DNA of 10,000 nucleotides from Chrysomallon squamiferum (GCA_012295275.1 CM022668.1:9600041-9610040), one strand, 5' to 3'; shown: positions 1-7,870, numbered from the stretch's first letter. Notes: generated by a model from the sequence alone, not told the origin. A program made the numbers and translations.

Positions 1-67
1 GTGCAGGTGAAAAACGCTCAGGTAAACACATCAAAGAAGATGTAAAACAGTAATTTGCTGCAAAGGT

Positions 68-440
68 GTGCAGTTTATTTATTAGTTGTTTTTTTTCGAA
101 TTTATTTTTTTAATTTTTTTTATTGTTTGTTTATTTGCTCATTTTTGTTCGTCTGTTTCTTATTTTGTTTATTTATTTGTTAATTAATTCATTTATTCAT
201 TTATGTGTTTACACATTTATTTAGTTGCTTAAACTTTTTTTTTTTTTTCTCATATACTTGTTGATTTATTTATTTGTTTCTTTGTATTTTTCCTTGTTTA
301 TTTGTTTGTTTACTTCTTTAGTTTTTATTATTATTATTATTTGGTTATATATTTATTTGTTATTTTTTTTTTTTTATTTTTTTTTTTTGTTTAATTATTG
401 CTTGATTATTTATTGTTTATTTATTATCTGTTGTATTTAT
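68..440. repeat. Degenerate T-rich / TTTR tetranucleotide low-complexity region
   Basis: Almost continuous T with interspersed TTTA, TTTG and ATT units and several T8-T12 runs. It is degenerate rather than a clean tandem array. A 97-codon ORF at 225-518 lies mostly in it and translates to F/L/I/Y-rich peptide, which is what T-rich DNA gives by chance. I see no gene here. The 1-67 flank is unremarkable unique sequence. Confidence 0.85.
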
Positions 441-642
441 TCATATATATTCAACATCTCGCCAAAATATTCCACTCTGATTTGGCATTTTGCCAAGTTA
501 TGTTGGGAATCTTGTTAGCCTCTTTTTCAGTTATTTATCGTTTTCAGTTTGAATTATTTAATTAATCAATTAACTTAAGTGTTGGCAAATTGTATTCTAT
601 TAATATAATCTGTGTGAATTCTTTTATTTACTTTTAGTAGTA
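441..642. other. Unique AT-rich spacer, no gene seen
   Basis: Ordinary AT-rich sequence between the T-rich block and the first GT/CT block. No ORF, RNA or motif is convincing here. Confidence 0.6.
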
Positions 643-797
<155 letters not shown>

Positions 798-800
798 AGC

Positions 801-816
801 TTCTTTAATTAAAGAA
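801..816. repeat. 16-bp perfect palindrome TTCTTTAATTAAAGAA
   Basis: The sequence equals its own reverse complement over all 16 bases, centred on TTAATTAA. It starts six bases after the 111-bp CT tract ends. Short AT-rich palindromes are common, but 16 bp without a mismatch is notable. It could be a homeodomain-dimer-like site, a cruciform seed or chance. Confidence 0.9.
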
Positions 817-1014
817 CATGCAAGTTAAAACATTAGATTACTGGTAATGAATCATCAGGAACATTTTTTTTGTGACCTATAACATACATTTACGCCTAGC
901 GCACTCATGAAAAAAAAAAAAATCTTGATGAAATGCTTAGAAAATTAGATTGTTTTTCAACAAGCTATAATTCGTGTCTTGTCACTAAAGTTTAAGTGAA
1001 AGTGCGTTCTGAAA

Positions 1015-1107
1015 TTAGGTCCTAAAGAGAAAGCCAAGCATGTTAAAAATGAAATGTTAAGAAAACACAGCTACACGCGAGAGCGTGAATGTGTTTTAAG
1101 GACCTAA
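1015..1107. other. Possible structured RNA/DNA hairpin nested in a 9-bp inverted repeat
   Basis: TTAGGTCCT at 1015-1023 is the exact reverse complement of AGGACCTAA at 1099-1107. Inside it, AAAACACA (1062-1069) pairs with TGTGTTTT (1090-1097), and CACGC (1074-1078) pairs with GCGTG (1083-1087) around a GAGA loop, which fits the GNRA tetraloop class. The two inner helices are separated by a 4 x 2 internal loop. Pairing is seen directly in the sequence; that it is transcribed or functional is speculation. No known RNA family is recognised. Confidence 0.35.
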
Positions 1108-1187
1108 AAAATATATCTGCTTTAGAAAATTTGAGTTTTTAAAGAAATAATGCTGTTTTGTGTCCTTTGATTATATTACATACAGAC

Positions 1188-1236
1188 TGTGTGTGTGTGT
1201 GTGTGTGTGTGTGCCTGTGTATGTGTGTGTGTGTGT
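1188..1236. repeat. (TG)n microsatellite with one interruption
   Basis: Alternating TG from 1188, interrupted at 1214-1222 by CCTGTGTAT-type sequence, then TG again to about 1236. This is simple dinucleotide repeat. Confidence 0.95.
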
Positions 1237-1321
1237 TTAAATAAGAAAATTTTGTTGTGCTGAAAACGTTAAATAATAGGTAATTTATACGATTCTTTTA
1301 GAATTTGGTTTCCTTTTGTAA

Positions 1322-1490
1322 ATATATATATATATATATGAGCGTGTCCCAGTTTATGTTTTAGTGGGTTTCTGTGTGTTTACGTGTATGTGTGTATGAG
1401 TCTGAGTGTGTATGTGTGTGTGTGTGTAAGTGCGTGTGAGTGTCTATGTGTGTGTGTGTTGTGTGTGTGTATTTATGTGTTTGTGCATGT
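1322..1490. repeat. (AT)9 followed by degenerate TG-rich tract
   Basis: A clean (AT)9 at 1322-1339 runs into a TG-rich stretch with TGTGTG cores broken by ATG, GAG and GCG variants to about 1490. This looks like an old, decayed GT microsatellite. Confidence 0.85.
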
Positions 1491-1953
1491 GGATTTATTA
1501 ATTTTTTTTTTATTTAATTATTAATTTATTTATTTACTTATCTTGAAAAGAAAATAATTTGTTGTATTATCTTGAAACAGACATTAGCTGATTTTTTAAA
1601 CTATTTAAATAAAATTACTCTTGAAAATTACACAGATACTGGGAGATCTTGTTACTAACCTGTTTTCTGATATACAACAGATTTCCCTTTTTTTCCCTTT
1701 TTCTTTTTTCCTTTTATTTAATTAATGGTAATAATTAGATGGTATTGGGAGAATCTGTTTTAACTTACATTAAACAGTATATACTTTACATACCACTGCA
1801 AAATGTTCTGCTATCCGTTTTACGTATAACGGTATTTATTTATTTATAATAAATATAATCATTGTAGACAATTATAGTAAATGTTTTCTGTTGCTTACAA
1901 CTCTCAAATGTTTATTTTTATTTTTTATTATTATTTCTTTTTGAAGTATAATT
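1491..1953. other. AT-rich spacer without recognisable gene
   Basis: AT-rich non-tandem sequence with TTTA-like patches and TTTTTCCC runs near 1681-1710. The segment at 1882-1903 closely matches 2230-2251. No coding ORF or RNA gene is seen. Confidence 0.55.
1882..1903 (+). repeat. Short diverged direct repeat, copy 1
   Basis: This 22-mer (AATGTTTTCTG... ending CTTACAAC) matches the segment at 2230-2251 at 19 of 22 positions in the same orientation. Each copy is followed by a T-rich stretch. Flanks outside the 22-mer match only loosely, so this may be the conserved end of an older dispersed repeat. Confidence 0.4.
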
Positions 1954-2001
1954 AAAACAAACAAACAAACAAACAAACAAACAAACAAACAAACAAACAA
2001 A

Positions 2002-2036
<35 letters not shown>

Positions 2037-2066
2037 AAAGAAGAAAAGAAAAGAAAAAAAAAAAAG
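1954..2066. repeat. Compound (AAAC)n-(AAAT)n-(AAAAG)n microsatellite
   Basis: A perfect (AAAC)n from 1954 to 2000 changes abruptly into a perfect (AAAT)n to about 2037, then AAAAG-like units and A12. The frame of the tetranucleotide is preserved across the C-to-T change. The minus-strand ORF through it (poly F-V-C-L then Y-L-F-I) is a repeat translation. Confidence 0.96.
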
Positions 2067-2150
2067 TCATCATAATTACACTGCAAGCAAAAGATTATTC
2101 CAAATGTTTCCTGATATTTATTACAGTTAAAATACGTTTTATAAAACTCT

Positions 2151-2178
2151 CCCCCCCCACGAAACAAAAACCCCCCCC
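2151..2178. repeat. Paired C8 homopolymer runs
   Basis: C8 at 2151-2158 and C8 at 2171-2178 are separated by 12 bases. C/G homopolymers are otherwise nearly absent from this AT-rich window. They are also typical places for sequencing length errors. Confidence 0.8.
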
Positions 2179-2229
2179 AAAAAATTCAAAAGATAATTAC
2201 AATAATTGCGAAACGAAATTGATTGGTGA

Positions 2230-2251
2230 ATATTTTCTGTTACTTATAACA
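2230..2251 (+). repeat. Short diverged direct repeat, copy 2
   Basis: This is the partner of 1882-1903 (19 of 22 identical). It is followed almost at once by the T29 run, whereas copy 1 is followed by a TTTA-rich tail. Confidence 0.4.
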
Positions 2252-2253
2252 AC

Positions 2254-2256
<3 letters not shown>

Positions 2257-2285
<29 letters not shown>
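2257..2285. repeat. Poly-T run (29 bp)
   Basis: Uninterrupted T29. It could be the poly-A tail of a minus-strand retroposon lying to its right, but I found no target-site duplication or recognisable SINE/LINE body to support that. Confidence 0.95.
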
Positions 2286-2292
<7 letters not shown>

Positions 2293-2700
2293 AAAGTGCA
2301 TGATTATGTATCAACAAATCAAAAAACGGAAGAATTGAATTTTTGACTTTGATTATATGTTGTCTGTTTCAAACTTGAACCTTTCATCATGCTATGGCAG
2401 CCTCTGATTAACTTGAAATTCAACCTGTATTTAAACTCTGCGACAAGCATCACGTATTTGAATATCGTATAAGACAGGCTGGTATTTCACACCAGTGGAT
2501 AAAGCCTGTATTTAACGCTAGCGAGTAAAATGTGTGTTGATTGAAAACGGCGAAGAAGAAGTACGAGAAGTTGGCTTGACGTCAAGTAGAAAATTAACGG
2601 TATTCGGAACGTGAATCGTGAACAGTACGGTAATTAGTATTTCAGATTCGAATTTCTCGTTGAGTTTTTGTTGTGTTTTTATAATTATCTGTTTAAATAC
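2286..2700. other. Non-repetitive island, somewhat richer in GC, no gene recognised
   Basis: About 415 bp of higher-complexity sequence. It contains ACAGGCT (2474-2480) facing AGCCTGT (2503-2509), an internal CTGGT/ACCAG pair, the 8-bp palindrome CGCTAGCG at 2516-2523, and the CRE palindrome at 2575-2586. The 11-mer CCTGTATTTAA occurs at 2424 and again at 2505. No long ORF is present. It could be a regulatory island or old transposon remnant. Confidence 0.45.
2575..2586. promoter_or_regulatory. Perfect CRE-type palindrome CTTGACGTCAAG
   Basis: A 12-bp perfect palindrome containing the full TGACGTCA cAMP-response element (2577-2584), the classic CREB/ATF bZIP dimer site. The match is exact; that it is bound or controls a gene is inference. 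A second full CRE lies at 6508-6515. Confidence 0.4.
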
Positions 2701-3040
2701 TTGTGTATAAATAAATAAATGTGTGTGTGTGTTTTATTTTCGTATTTTTGTTTATATGTATGCATATGTATTTGTTTGTTTGTGTCTGTATATAAATATA
2801 TTTTACGTCCATGTGTGAACTGATCTGTTTGTGCGAATTTGTATGTAACTGTATATTTGCATTTCTGTTTCTGTGTGTGAATTTATTACTTTATCTATTT
2901 TGTATATAGGTGGTGTGTGTGTGTTCTGTGTATTTTTGTGTGTTTATTTGTGCATGTGTATGTGTAGCTATATTCTCTTGTTTTGTCTGTTATCAGCATA
3001 TTGTTAACTGTATGTGTTATTGGTAATACCCAGTTTATGT
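2701..3040. repeat. Degenerate TG/TTTG-rich region
   Basis: Short (GT)5-7 cores, for example near 2719-2732 and 2911-2922, lie in a longer TGTGTWTTTG-like stretch with many substitutions. It looks like a decayed GT microsatellite. No gene is seen. Confidence 0.75.
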
Positions 3041-3411
3041 TGTTGTTCTGGCGGTTAACTATGACTCAGTCTGAATGTTTCATTGACTTCAATCGACTGT
3101 GGGTTTTTCCGTTTTAAAATGAATCCCATTACACACAGATATTTCACAGTTGATATTCTGTGTTGGTTCTGGCATCGTCTTCATTGTTCAGTTGCTACTA
3201 AACTGATCTAAAATTGGATTTGCTAACGTCAAATTAAATGATGCTGTCTTTTTCTTATAAAATAATTTTTATTCCTGCGAGAGGTGTATTATTATTCCAA
3301 GGGAAGTAATTGCTACATTGCTAAATTACACCGTTGTTGTTTCCCTTGATAGAAATTTCGATTTTTATTAAGTTACAGATATGAAACTAATAATGCCTGT
3401 ACTCTGATAGA
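3041..3411. other. Non-repetitive island without recognisable gene
   Basis: About 370 bp of mixed sequence without tandem repeats or a substantial ORF. The main feature is the inverted-repeat hairpin at 3298-3348. Confidence 0.55.
3298..3348. repeat. Interrupted inverted repeat (8 bp + 6 bp stem), MITE-like ends
   Basis: CAAGGGAA (3298-3305) is the exact reverse complement of TTCCCTTG (3341-3348). Directly inside, GTAATT (3306-3311) pairs with AATTAC (3324-3329), leaving an 11-nt bulge on the right arm. TTCCCTTG also occurs at 7822-7829, preceded by TTAT. Such ends resemble terminal inverted repeats of short non-autonomous DNA elements, but no target-site duplication is evident, so the element call is tentative. 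Confidence 0.35.
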
Positions 3412-3484
3412 GCGCGCGCGCACACACACGCACACACACACGCACAAACACACACAAACACAGATACATACATATATATATATA
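3412..3484. repeat. Compound (GC)5-(CA)n-(TA)n tract, Z-DNA prone
   Basis: (GC)5 runs directly into CACACACACG units, then CA repeats with AAA interruptions, ACATA and (TA)6 to 3484. Purine and pyrimidine alternate strictly from 3412 to 3446 (35 bp), the sequence pattern that favours left-handed Z-DNA. GC-dinucleotide runs of this kind occur nowhere else in the window. Confidence 0.9.
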
Positions 3485-3840
3485 TTCACACAAGTTTTCA
3501 AATTATTTTAAATAGATATGGACTGCTATGTATCTGGTTATTCCTTAATCTTACTAGTATAAAATAATTACAAAATATTGTATCTAAAAAATGACACTAA
3601 TTACATGTTCAAATACTGGAATAAAATCGATTAGTTTGGTATATATGATATATGCATATGTAACTGATAATTTTGTATGTATATATTTATGTGTATGTTT
3701 ATATATATATATATATATTGTTCATAACATTCAAAATAAACTAACTGAATATTATGGGTTTCTGAAAATATTTGTTTCCTATTTTAATTCCGTATTTCGA
3801 ATTATTTAAACTTACCACGCATGTACAGTTTTTGCTTACA
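3485..3840. other. AT-rich spacer with a (TA)10 tract, no gene recognised
   Basis: AT-rich sequence with an (AT)n run at 3700-3718. The 72-codon ORF at 3591-3809 has I/Y/V-rich low-complexity translation and no family resemblance, so I do not call it a gene. Confidence 0.6.
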
Positions 3841-3961
<121 letters not shown>

Positions 3962-4126
3962 AATTTAGGGGTAAAATTTCAAAATAAAAGTTCAAAATAA
4001 ACAGAATATTATTCACTTAATATCTGTGCTATATTTTTAGTCATATTATTTTGACATATTACAGCTACAACAACAACAACAACAGCTACGACTGCTGTAT
4101 CTTCTGTCCTACTAACTACTGTTACA
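3962..4126 (+). repeat. Dispersed repeat family, copy A (core plus CAA repeats)
   Basis: This segment aligns with 5904-6127 in the same orientation. The core at 4000-4033 matches 5954-5987 at 33 of 34 positions. Both copies share the order GGGTAAAAT, ATAAAAGTT, the core, TTTAGTCATAT, GCTACAACAACAAC, GCTGYATCTTCT and finally ACTACTGTTAC. Both are headed by long CT-GT repeats. Copy A lacks about 13 bp present in copy B (near TAAGAATCGCC). It may be a small transposable element that carries microsatellites, or a local segmental duplication. Confidence 0.75.
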
Positions 4127-4140
4127 TTTCTTCACTGAAT

Positions 4141-4802
<662 letters not shown>

Positions 4803-4810
4803 TATATGGG

Positions 4811-4940
4811 AGCAACAACAACAACAAAAACAACAAAAACCTACAACAAAGAAATATAATAACAATAAATAAATATTAAAATAAAATAAAATAAAATAAA
4901 ATAAAATAAATAAATAAATAAATAAAATAAAATAAATAGA
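4811..4940. repeat. CAA/CAAAAA patch and (AAAAT)n-(AAAT)n tract
   Basis: AACAACAACAAC at 4811-4830 leads into AAAAAC units, AAT units, then AAAAT pentamers from about 4878 mixed with AAAT tetramers to about 4940. This is a compound A-rich microsatellite array directly 3' of the GA tract. Confidence 0.9.
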
Positions 4941-4982
4941 GAGATAGACAGTTATCACTGCTCCACAGATAGTTATTTACTC

Positions 4983-5036
4983 TTATCATCATCATCATCA
5001 TCATCATCATCGACATCGTCATCATCATCGTCATCA
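4983..5036. repeat. (ATC)n trinucleotide repeat
   Basis: About eight perfect ATC/CAT units, then units interrupted by CGACATCGTC and CGTC variants. The CpG-containing interruptions suggest an older array. Confidence 0.92.
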
Positions 5037-5259
5037 GAATTACTGTTATCATTATTACTTACTGATGGTGATTCTTGTAATTGTTGCAGATAAAATTGTT
5101 ATTTCCTCATTTTTTATTTTTTATCCTCTTTCTTTCTTTACTCTTTGATTTACGATTTCTTTCTCTTTCATTCATTCATTAATCGAAGCATTCAATTATT
5201 CATTGATCCATCCATTCACAAATACATACATTAACTCATTTTGAAGAATTTTACTCTTA

Positions 5260-5260
<1 letters not shown>
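5037..5260. other. Degenerate TTTC / ATTC-rich spacer
   Basis: Pyrimidine-rich DNA with TTTCT units (5135-5168) and CATT/ATTCA units (5170-5225). No gene is seen. Confidence 0.55.

Positions 5261-5291
<31 letters not shown>
5261..5291. repeat. Poly-A run (31 bp)
   Basis: Uninterrupted A31. It could be a retroposon tail on the + strand, but no target-site duplication or element body was found to its left. Confidence 0.95.
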
Positions 5292-5293
<2 letters not shown>

Positions 5294-5619
5294 TTCTCAT
5301 TCAACCCCATCACAATTATAAAATGATCTTAGTTTCCTTCCCATTTAGTTTCTTCCTCAACGGTACAGAGACACAACTTAACCCCCTTTCCACCTAACTC
5401 GCATTAAACTCAACAGGAAACCACTTTAACGATAATATTTTCCATTCCCAAACTAACGAGTAAAAATTTGTTGCTGATTACATTAACTCAGTCGCTCAAC
5501 ACAGACAGATATGAAAAGTTCGAGCTCTTCGGGGAAAGGAGGGAATTACTAAGGAACAACTATCGTAAATTGTGTTACCTGAGATCGGTTTTGGAGAGAG
5601 ACATGTTTTGATTGTGAAA
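5292..5619 (+). other. Non-repetitive island upstream of a candidate first exon
   Basis: About 330 bp without tandem repeats, unusual for this window. If 5620-5649 is real coding sequence, this would hold the promoter and 5' leader. There is no clear TATA box. A short upstream reading frame (ATG TTT TGA) starts at 5603. An in-frame stop (TAA near 5566) sits upstream of the 5620 ATG, so that ATG would be the first in its frame. Confidence 0.35.
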
Positions 5620-5649
5620 ATGCCGAAGAAAAGGGAGGCTCCACCACGG
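5620..5649 (+). CDS. Candidate first coding exon ending at a consensus splice donor (speculative)
   Basis: An ATG in acceptable context (GAAAATGC) opens ten codons reading M-P-K-K-R-E-A-P-P-R, then reaches CGG|GTAAGATT, a good 5' splice site in phase 0. Without splicing the frame runs on to a TGA at 5686-5688, giving only 22 residues. The basic, proline-containing start looks like an ordinary eukaryotic N-terminus, but I cannot assign a family. A polypyrimidine stretch ending TTCAG at 5791-5795 could be a 3' splice site, yet the exon it would open runs straight into a CT microsatellite, so a real downstream exon is more likely outside this window. Ten codons with a donor can arise by chance; treat this as a lead only. 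Confidence 0.2.
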
Positions 5650-5726
5650 GTAAGATTATGCAGGGGCAGAATTAGGTGTGGTGTGTGAGTTTGGGTGAGA
5701 AATGTGACTTAGTTTTATTATTTTTT

Positions 5727-5772
5727 CCTTTCTTTCTTTCATTCTTTCTTTCTTTCTTTCTTTCTTTCTTTC
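5727..5772. repeat. (TTTC)n tetranucleotide repeat
   Basis: TTTC units with a single ATTC interruption, followed by TTCATTCGTTC and a T/C-rich stretch ending in TTCAG at 5795. The long pyrimidine run makes this look like a 3' splice site on the + strand. Confidence 0.93.
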
Positions 5773-5801
5773 ATTCGTTCTTTTTTCTTCTTCAGAATTA
5801 T

Positions 5802-5805
<4 letters not shown>

Positions 5806-5890
<85 letters not shown>

Positions 5891-5903
5891 GTGTGTGTGT
5901 GTG
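5806..5903. repeat. (CT)n-(GT)n microsatellite heading repeat-family copy B
   Basis: CT from 5806 to 5880, one G, CT again to 5890, then (GT)n to 5903. The arrangement matches that at 3841-3961 and adjoins the second copy of the same unique core. Confidence 0.95.
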
Positions 5904-6127
5904 GAAATGTATATATAATTTATGGGTAAAATGTTAAATAAAAGTTCTAAACAAACAGAATATTACTCACTTAATATCTGTGCTATACTTTTATTAAGAA
6001 TCGCCTTTAGTCATATTCCTTTTAGATGTTACTGCTACAACAACAACAACAACTACTACTACTACTGCTGCTGCTGCATCTTCTATCACAACAACTACTG
6101 TTACTAACCCTGGCTGCTACTGTTACA
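5904..6127 (+). repeat. Dispersed repeat family, copy B
   Basis: Second copy of the element described at 3962-4126, starting 1,954 bp downstream when measured core to core. Relative to copy A it has an extra GGAAATGTATA-type insert near its left end and an extra AAGAATCGCC segment at about 5998-6007, plus an expanded ACT/GCT trinucleotide patch. The order of matching blocks is otherwise the same. Confidence 0.75.
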
Positions 6128-6290
6128 TCGACAACCACTACTACTATTACTACTGCAACTACAACAACTGCTATTATTATTACTGCTACTATCACTACTG
6201 CTGCTACTGATACTACTGCAACAACAACAACTGCTATTACTATTACTATTACTACTACTGTTACTATTGCTATGAAAACTATTACTACTA
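6037..6290. repeat. ACT/CAA/GCT trinucleotide cloud
   Basis: About 250 bp of mixed CAA, ACT, ATT and GCT units, partly inside repeat copy B. Its frames give poly-L/Q, poly-T and, on the minus strand, poly-S/N/C translations (ORFs 6026-6448, 5922-6107, 6104-6307). Clean homopolymer-type peptides in several frames on both strands mean repeat translation rather than genes. Confidence 0.88.
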
Positions 6291-6356
6291 TAACTTTTCT
6301 GAAGCAATTTAATGCAGATGAAAACTATACTATATTTTGCTTAACTCCTTTCGGAC

Positions 6357-6415
6357 CGTATTTATTTATTTATTTTTATTTTATTTATTTACTTATTTAT
6401 TTAGTTACTTACTTA
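6357..6415. repeat. (TTTA)n degenerate repeat
   Basis: TTTA units with TTTTTA and CTTA variants over about 59 bp. Confidence 0.85.
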
Positions 6416-6690
6416 CAGTTTTTCCTGGCTGCGTTCTTTGACAGTTGACGGTGACAAAAACCATTTTTACTGTTATTATAGTATAGAGGTTAAAGGTCAA
6501 GCCATTATGACGTCATAAATGCATTACGTAATGGAACGTCAGTCAAACATCCGAGTTAAAAAGAAAGTTTAGGTTTTAATACGGATATAATTTTATTCAG
6601 TTGAATCTCTTTGAAACTTATTAACAGATGGAATATTTGGCGATATTTCGTTTATGGACTTTGTAATGTTAATAATTATATGTAAAGATA
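6416..6690. other. Non-repetitive island carrying a regulatory motif cluster
   Basis: About 275 bp free of tandem repeats. No ORF or RNA gene is recognised. The notable content is the motif cluster at 6487-6541, described separately. Confidence 0.5.
6487..6541. promoter_or_regulatory. Cluster of nuclear-receptor DR1, CRE, PAR-bZIP and half-CRE motifs
   Basis: AGGTTA-A-AGGTCA at 6487-6499 is a direct repeat spaced by one base (DR1; the class bound by RXR, HNF4 and COUP-type receptors). TTATGACGTCATAA at 6505-6518 is a perfect 14-bp palindrome containing a full CRE (6508-6515). CATTACGTAATG at 6522-6533 is a perfect 12-bp palindrome with TTACGTAA, the PAR-bZIP/C/EBP-like consensus. ACGTCA at 6536-6541 is a CRE half-site. 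The motifs are exact and packed within 55 bp, and no gene is visible next to them. Enhancer or distal promoter function is inference; a palindrome-rich transposon end is the main alternative. Confidence 0.45.
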
Positions 6691-6825
6691 GTAAGTTATT
6701 GTTGTTGTTGTTATGATGATGATTACTGTTTGTTATTGTTATTGTTATTATTAACACTTTTGTTGTTGTTGTTGTTGCTGCTGCTGCTGTTGTTGTTGTG
6801 ATTAATCGTTGTTCTTGTTGCTGAT
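6691..6825. repeat. GTT/GAT/CTG trinucleotide region
   Basis: GTT units, ATG/GAT units, ATT units, then (TTG)n with an embedded run of about five CTG/TGC units at 6776-6790. It is the complementary composition to the CAA/ACT cloud at 6037-6290. Confidence 0.88.
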
Positions 6826-6960
6826 GTTATTAGAAGGTTTTGACGTCTGTATCTGCAGTTCCGAGTTTTTTTTATTATTCAGTGTTTGTGTACGTACTTT
6901 ATTTTATTCATGCTGTATTAAACTGTTGTTTTATAGTGATGTGATTTATAGATAAAAAAA

Positions 6961-7080
6961 ACAACTAAATTATTATTACTATTAATACTGCTACTTCTAC
7001 CACTGCTACTATTAATAGTTCTACTACTACAACTACTATATTTACACTACAACAATAATTGCTACTACTACTACTTCTGA
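6961..7080. repeat. ATT/ACT/CTA trinucleotide region
   Basis: Degenerate ATT, ACT and CTA units over about 120 bp, with interruptions. The 6826-6960 stretch before it is unremarkable AT-rich sequence. Confidence 0.8.
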
Positions 7081-7123
7081 TACTGCAGCTAAATCTACAA
7101 TTCTGTGAATGTAAGAGTGTTTG

Positions 7124-7126
<3 letters not shown>

Positions 7127-7211
<85 letters not shown>
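7127..7211. repeat. (GT)n microsatellite, 85 bp, uninterrupted
   Basis: This is the longest pure GT tract in the window. The minus-strand ORF of alternating H and T is its translation. Alternating purine-pyrimidine of this length can adopt Z-DNA under supercoiling. Confidence 0.97.
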
Positions 7212-7213
<2 letters not shown>

Positions 7214-7435
7214 CAGGAGACTAGTTCAGCCATTACCAAACAATAAATTTTAAAAAATCATCTCGATCAAAAATGAATTACGATTTTGGCTAGTTTCCGG
7301 TGTGGAAGTGAATCTAAATTGGGTTTCAATTTTCGCGTCGGAAACGGATTTTTATTCTTAATGTACTGGGACAGTTCTGTGAGGTCAGAAGACCATTTTA
7401 GTCAAGTTCACTAAGTAACCTATTTTTTATATAAA

Positions 7436-7437
<2 letters not shown>
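7212..7437. other. Unique spacer, no gene recognised
   Basis: Mixed sequence with GTTTCCG at 7293-7299 facing CGGAAAC at 7339-7345, a 7-bp inverted repeat. TATATAAAGG at 7428-7437, directly before the CT tract, is TATA-box-like, but similar AT stretches precede most CT tracts here. Confidence 0.5.
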
Positions 7438-7530
<93 letters not shown>

Positions 7531-7563
7531 GAGAGAGATATATATATAGAGAAAGAGTGTGTT

Positions 7564-7602
<39 letters not shown>
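7438..7602. repeat. Compound (CT)n-(TA)n-GAGA/TATA-(GT)n tract
   Basis: CT for 78 bp (7438-7515), TA to 7527, then a mixed GAGAGA / TATATA / GAAAGAG segment and (GT)n at 7570-7602. CTCTC facing the later GAGAGAG lets the segment fold back across the TA spacer. The minus-strand ORF of alternating R-E and H-T comes from this array. Confidence 0.95.
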
Positions 7603-7605
<3 letters not shown>

Positions 7606-7870
7606 TCTGCGTATATGCATATATATGTCATTGTTGTGGTAGTAGTATCTTTTTGTTATTTTTCTTTAAATGTTTTCTTTAGCTCCATTTTACTGTTTTA
7701 AGTCTGTTTGTCTAACCTCGTTTTTTTTTCTGGTTTTTTTCTCCTTGTATTATCTTCTTCGTTCATTTTTCACCTATAGAAAAAACGTTGGCAATAGTCT
7801 GTATTTACATAACGCGGTTATTTCCCTTGCATTGCATCATACAGTTTGAATGGGTAATTGTTTTGCAGTG
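7603..7870. other. T-rich low-complexity spacer, no gene
   Basis: T/C-rich on the + strand to about 7770, including T9 and T7 runs, then a short unique stretch with TTATTTCCCTTGC at 7818-7830. TTCCCTTG here repeats the arm of the inverted repeat at 3341-3348. Confidence 0.55.

Noticed and set aside
225-518. 97-codon ORF rich in F, L, I and Y, resembling a membrane protein
   Set aside because: T-rich DNA translates to hydrophobic residues in any frame; no conserved motif, and the sequence is degenerate TTTR repeat.
2257-2285. Poly-T run, and the poly-A run at 5261-5291, as retroposon tails
   Set aside because: No target-site duplication and no SINE or LINE body was found beside either run.
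2461-2523. tRNA or tRNA-derived SINE in the hairpin-rich stretch
   Set aside because: No A-box or B-box (GGTTCGANNCC-like) sequence and no cloverleaf could be drawn.
6026-6448. 140-codon Q/L/T-rich ORF and the minus-strand S/N/C-rich ORF at 6104-6307
   Set aside because: They come from a trinucleotide repeat cloud; low-complexity peptides appear in several frames on both strands.
7042-7239. H-T repeat ORF and the R-E/H-T ORF at 7420-7620
   Set aside because: They are translations of GT and CT microsatellites on the minus strand.
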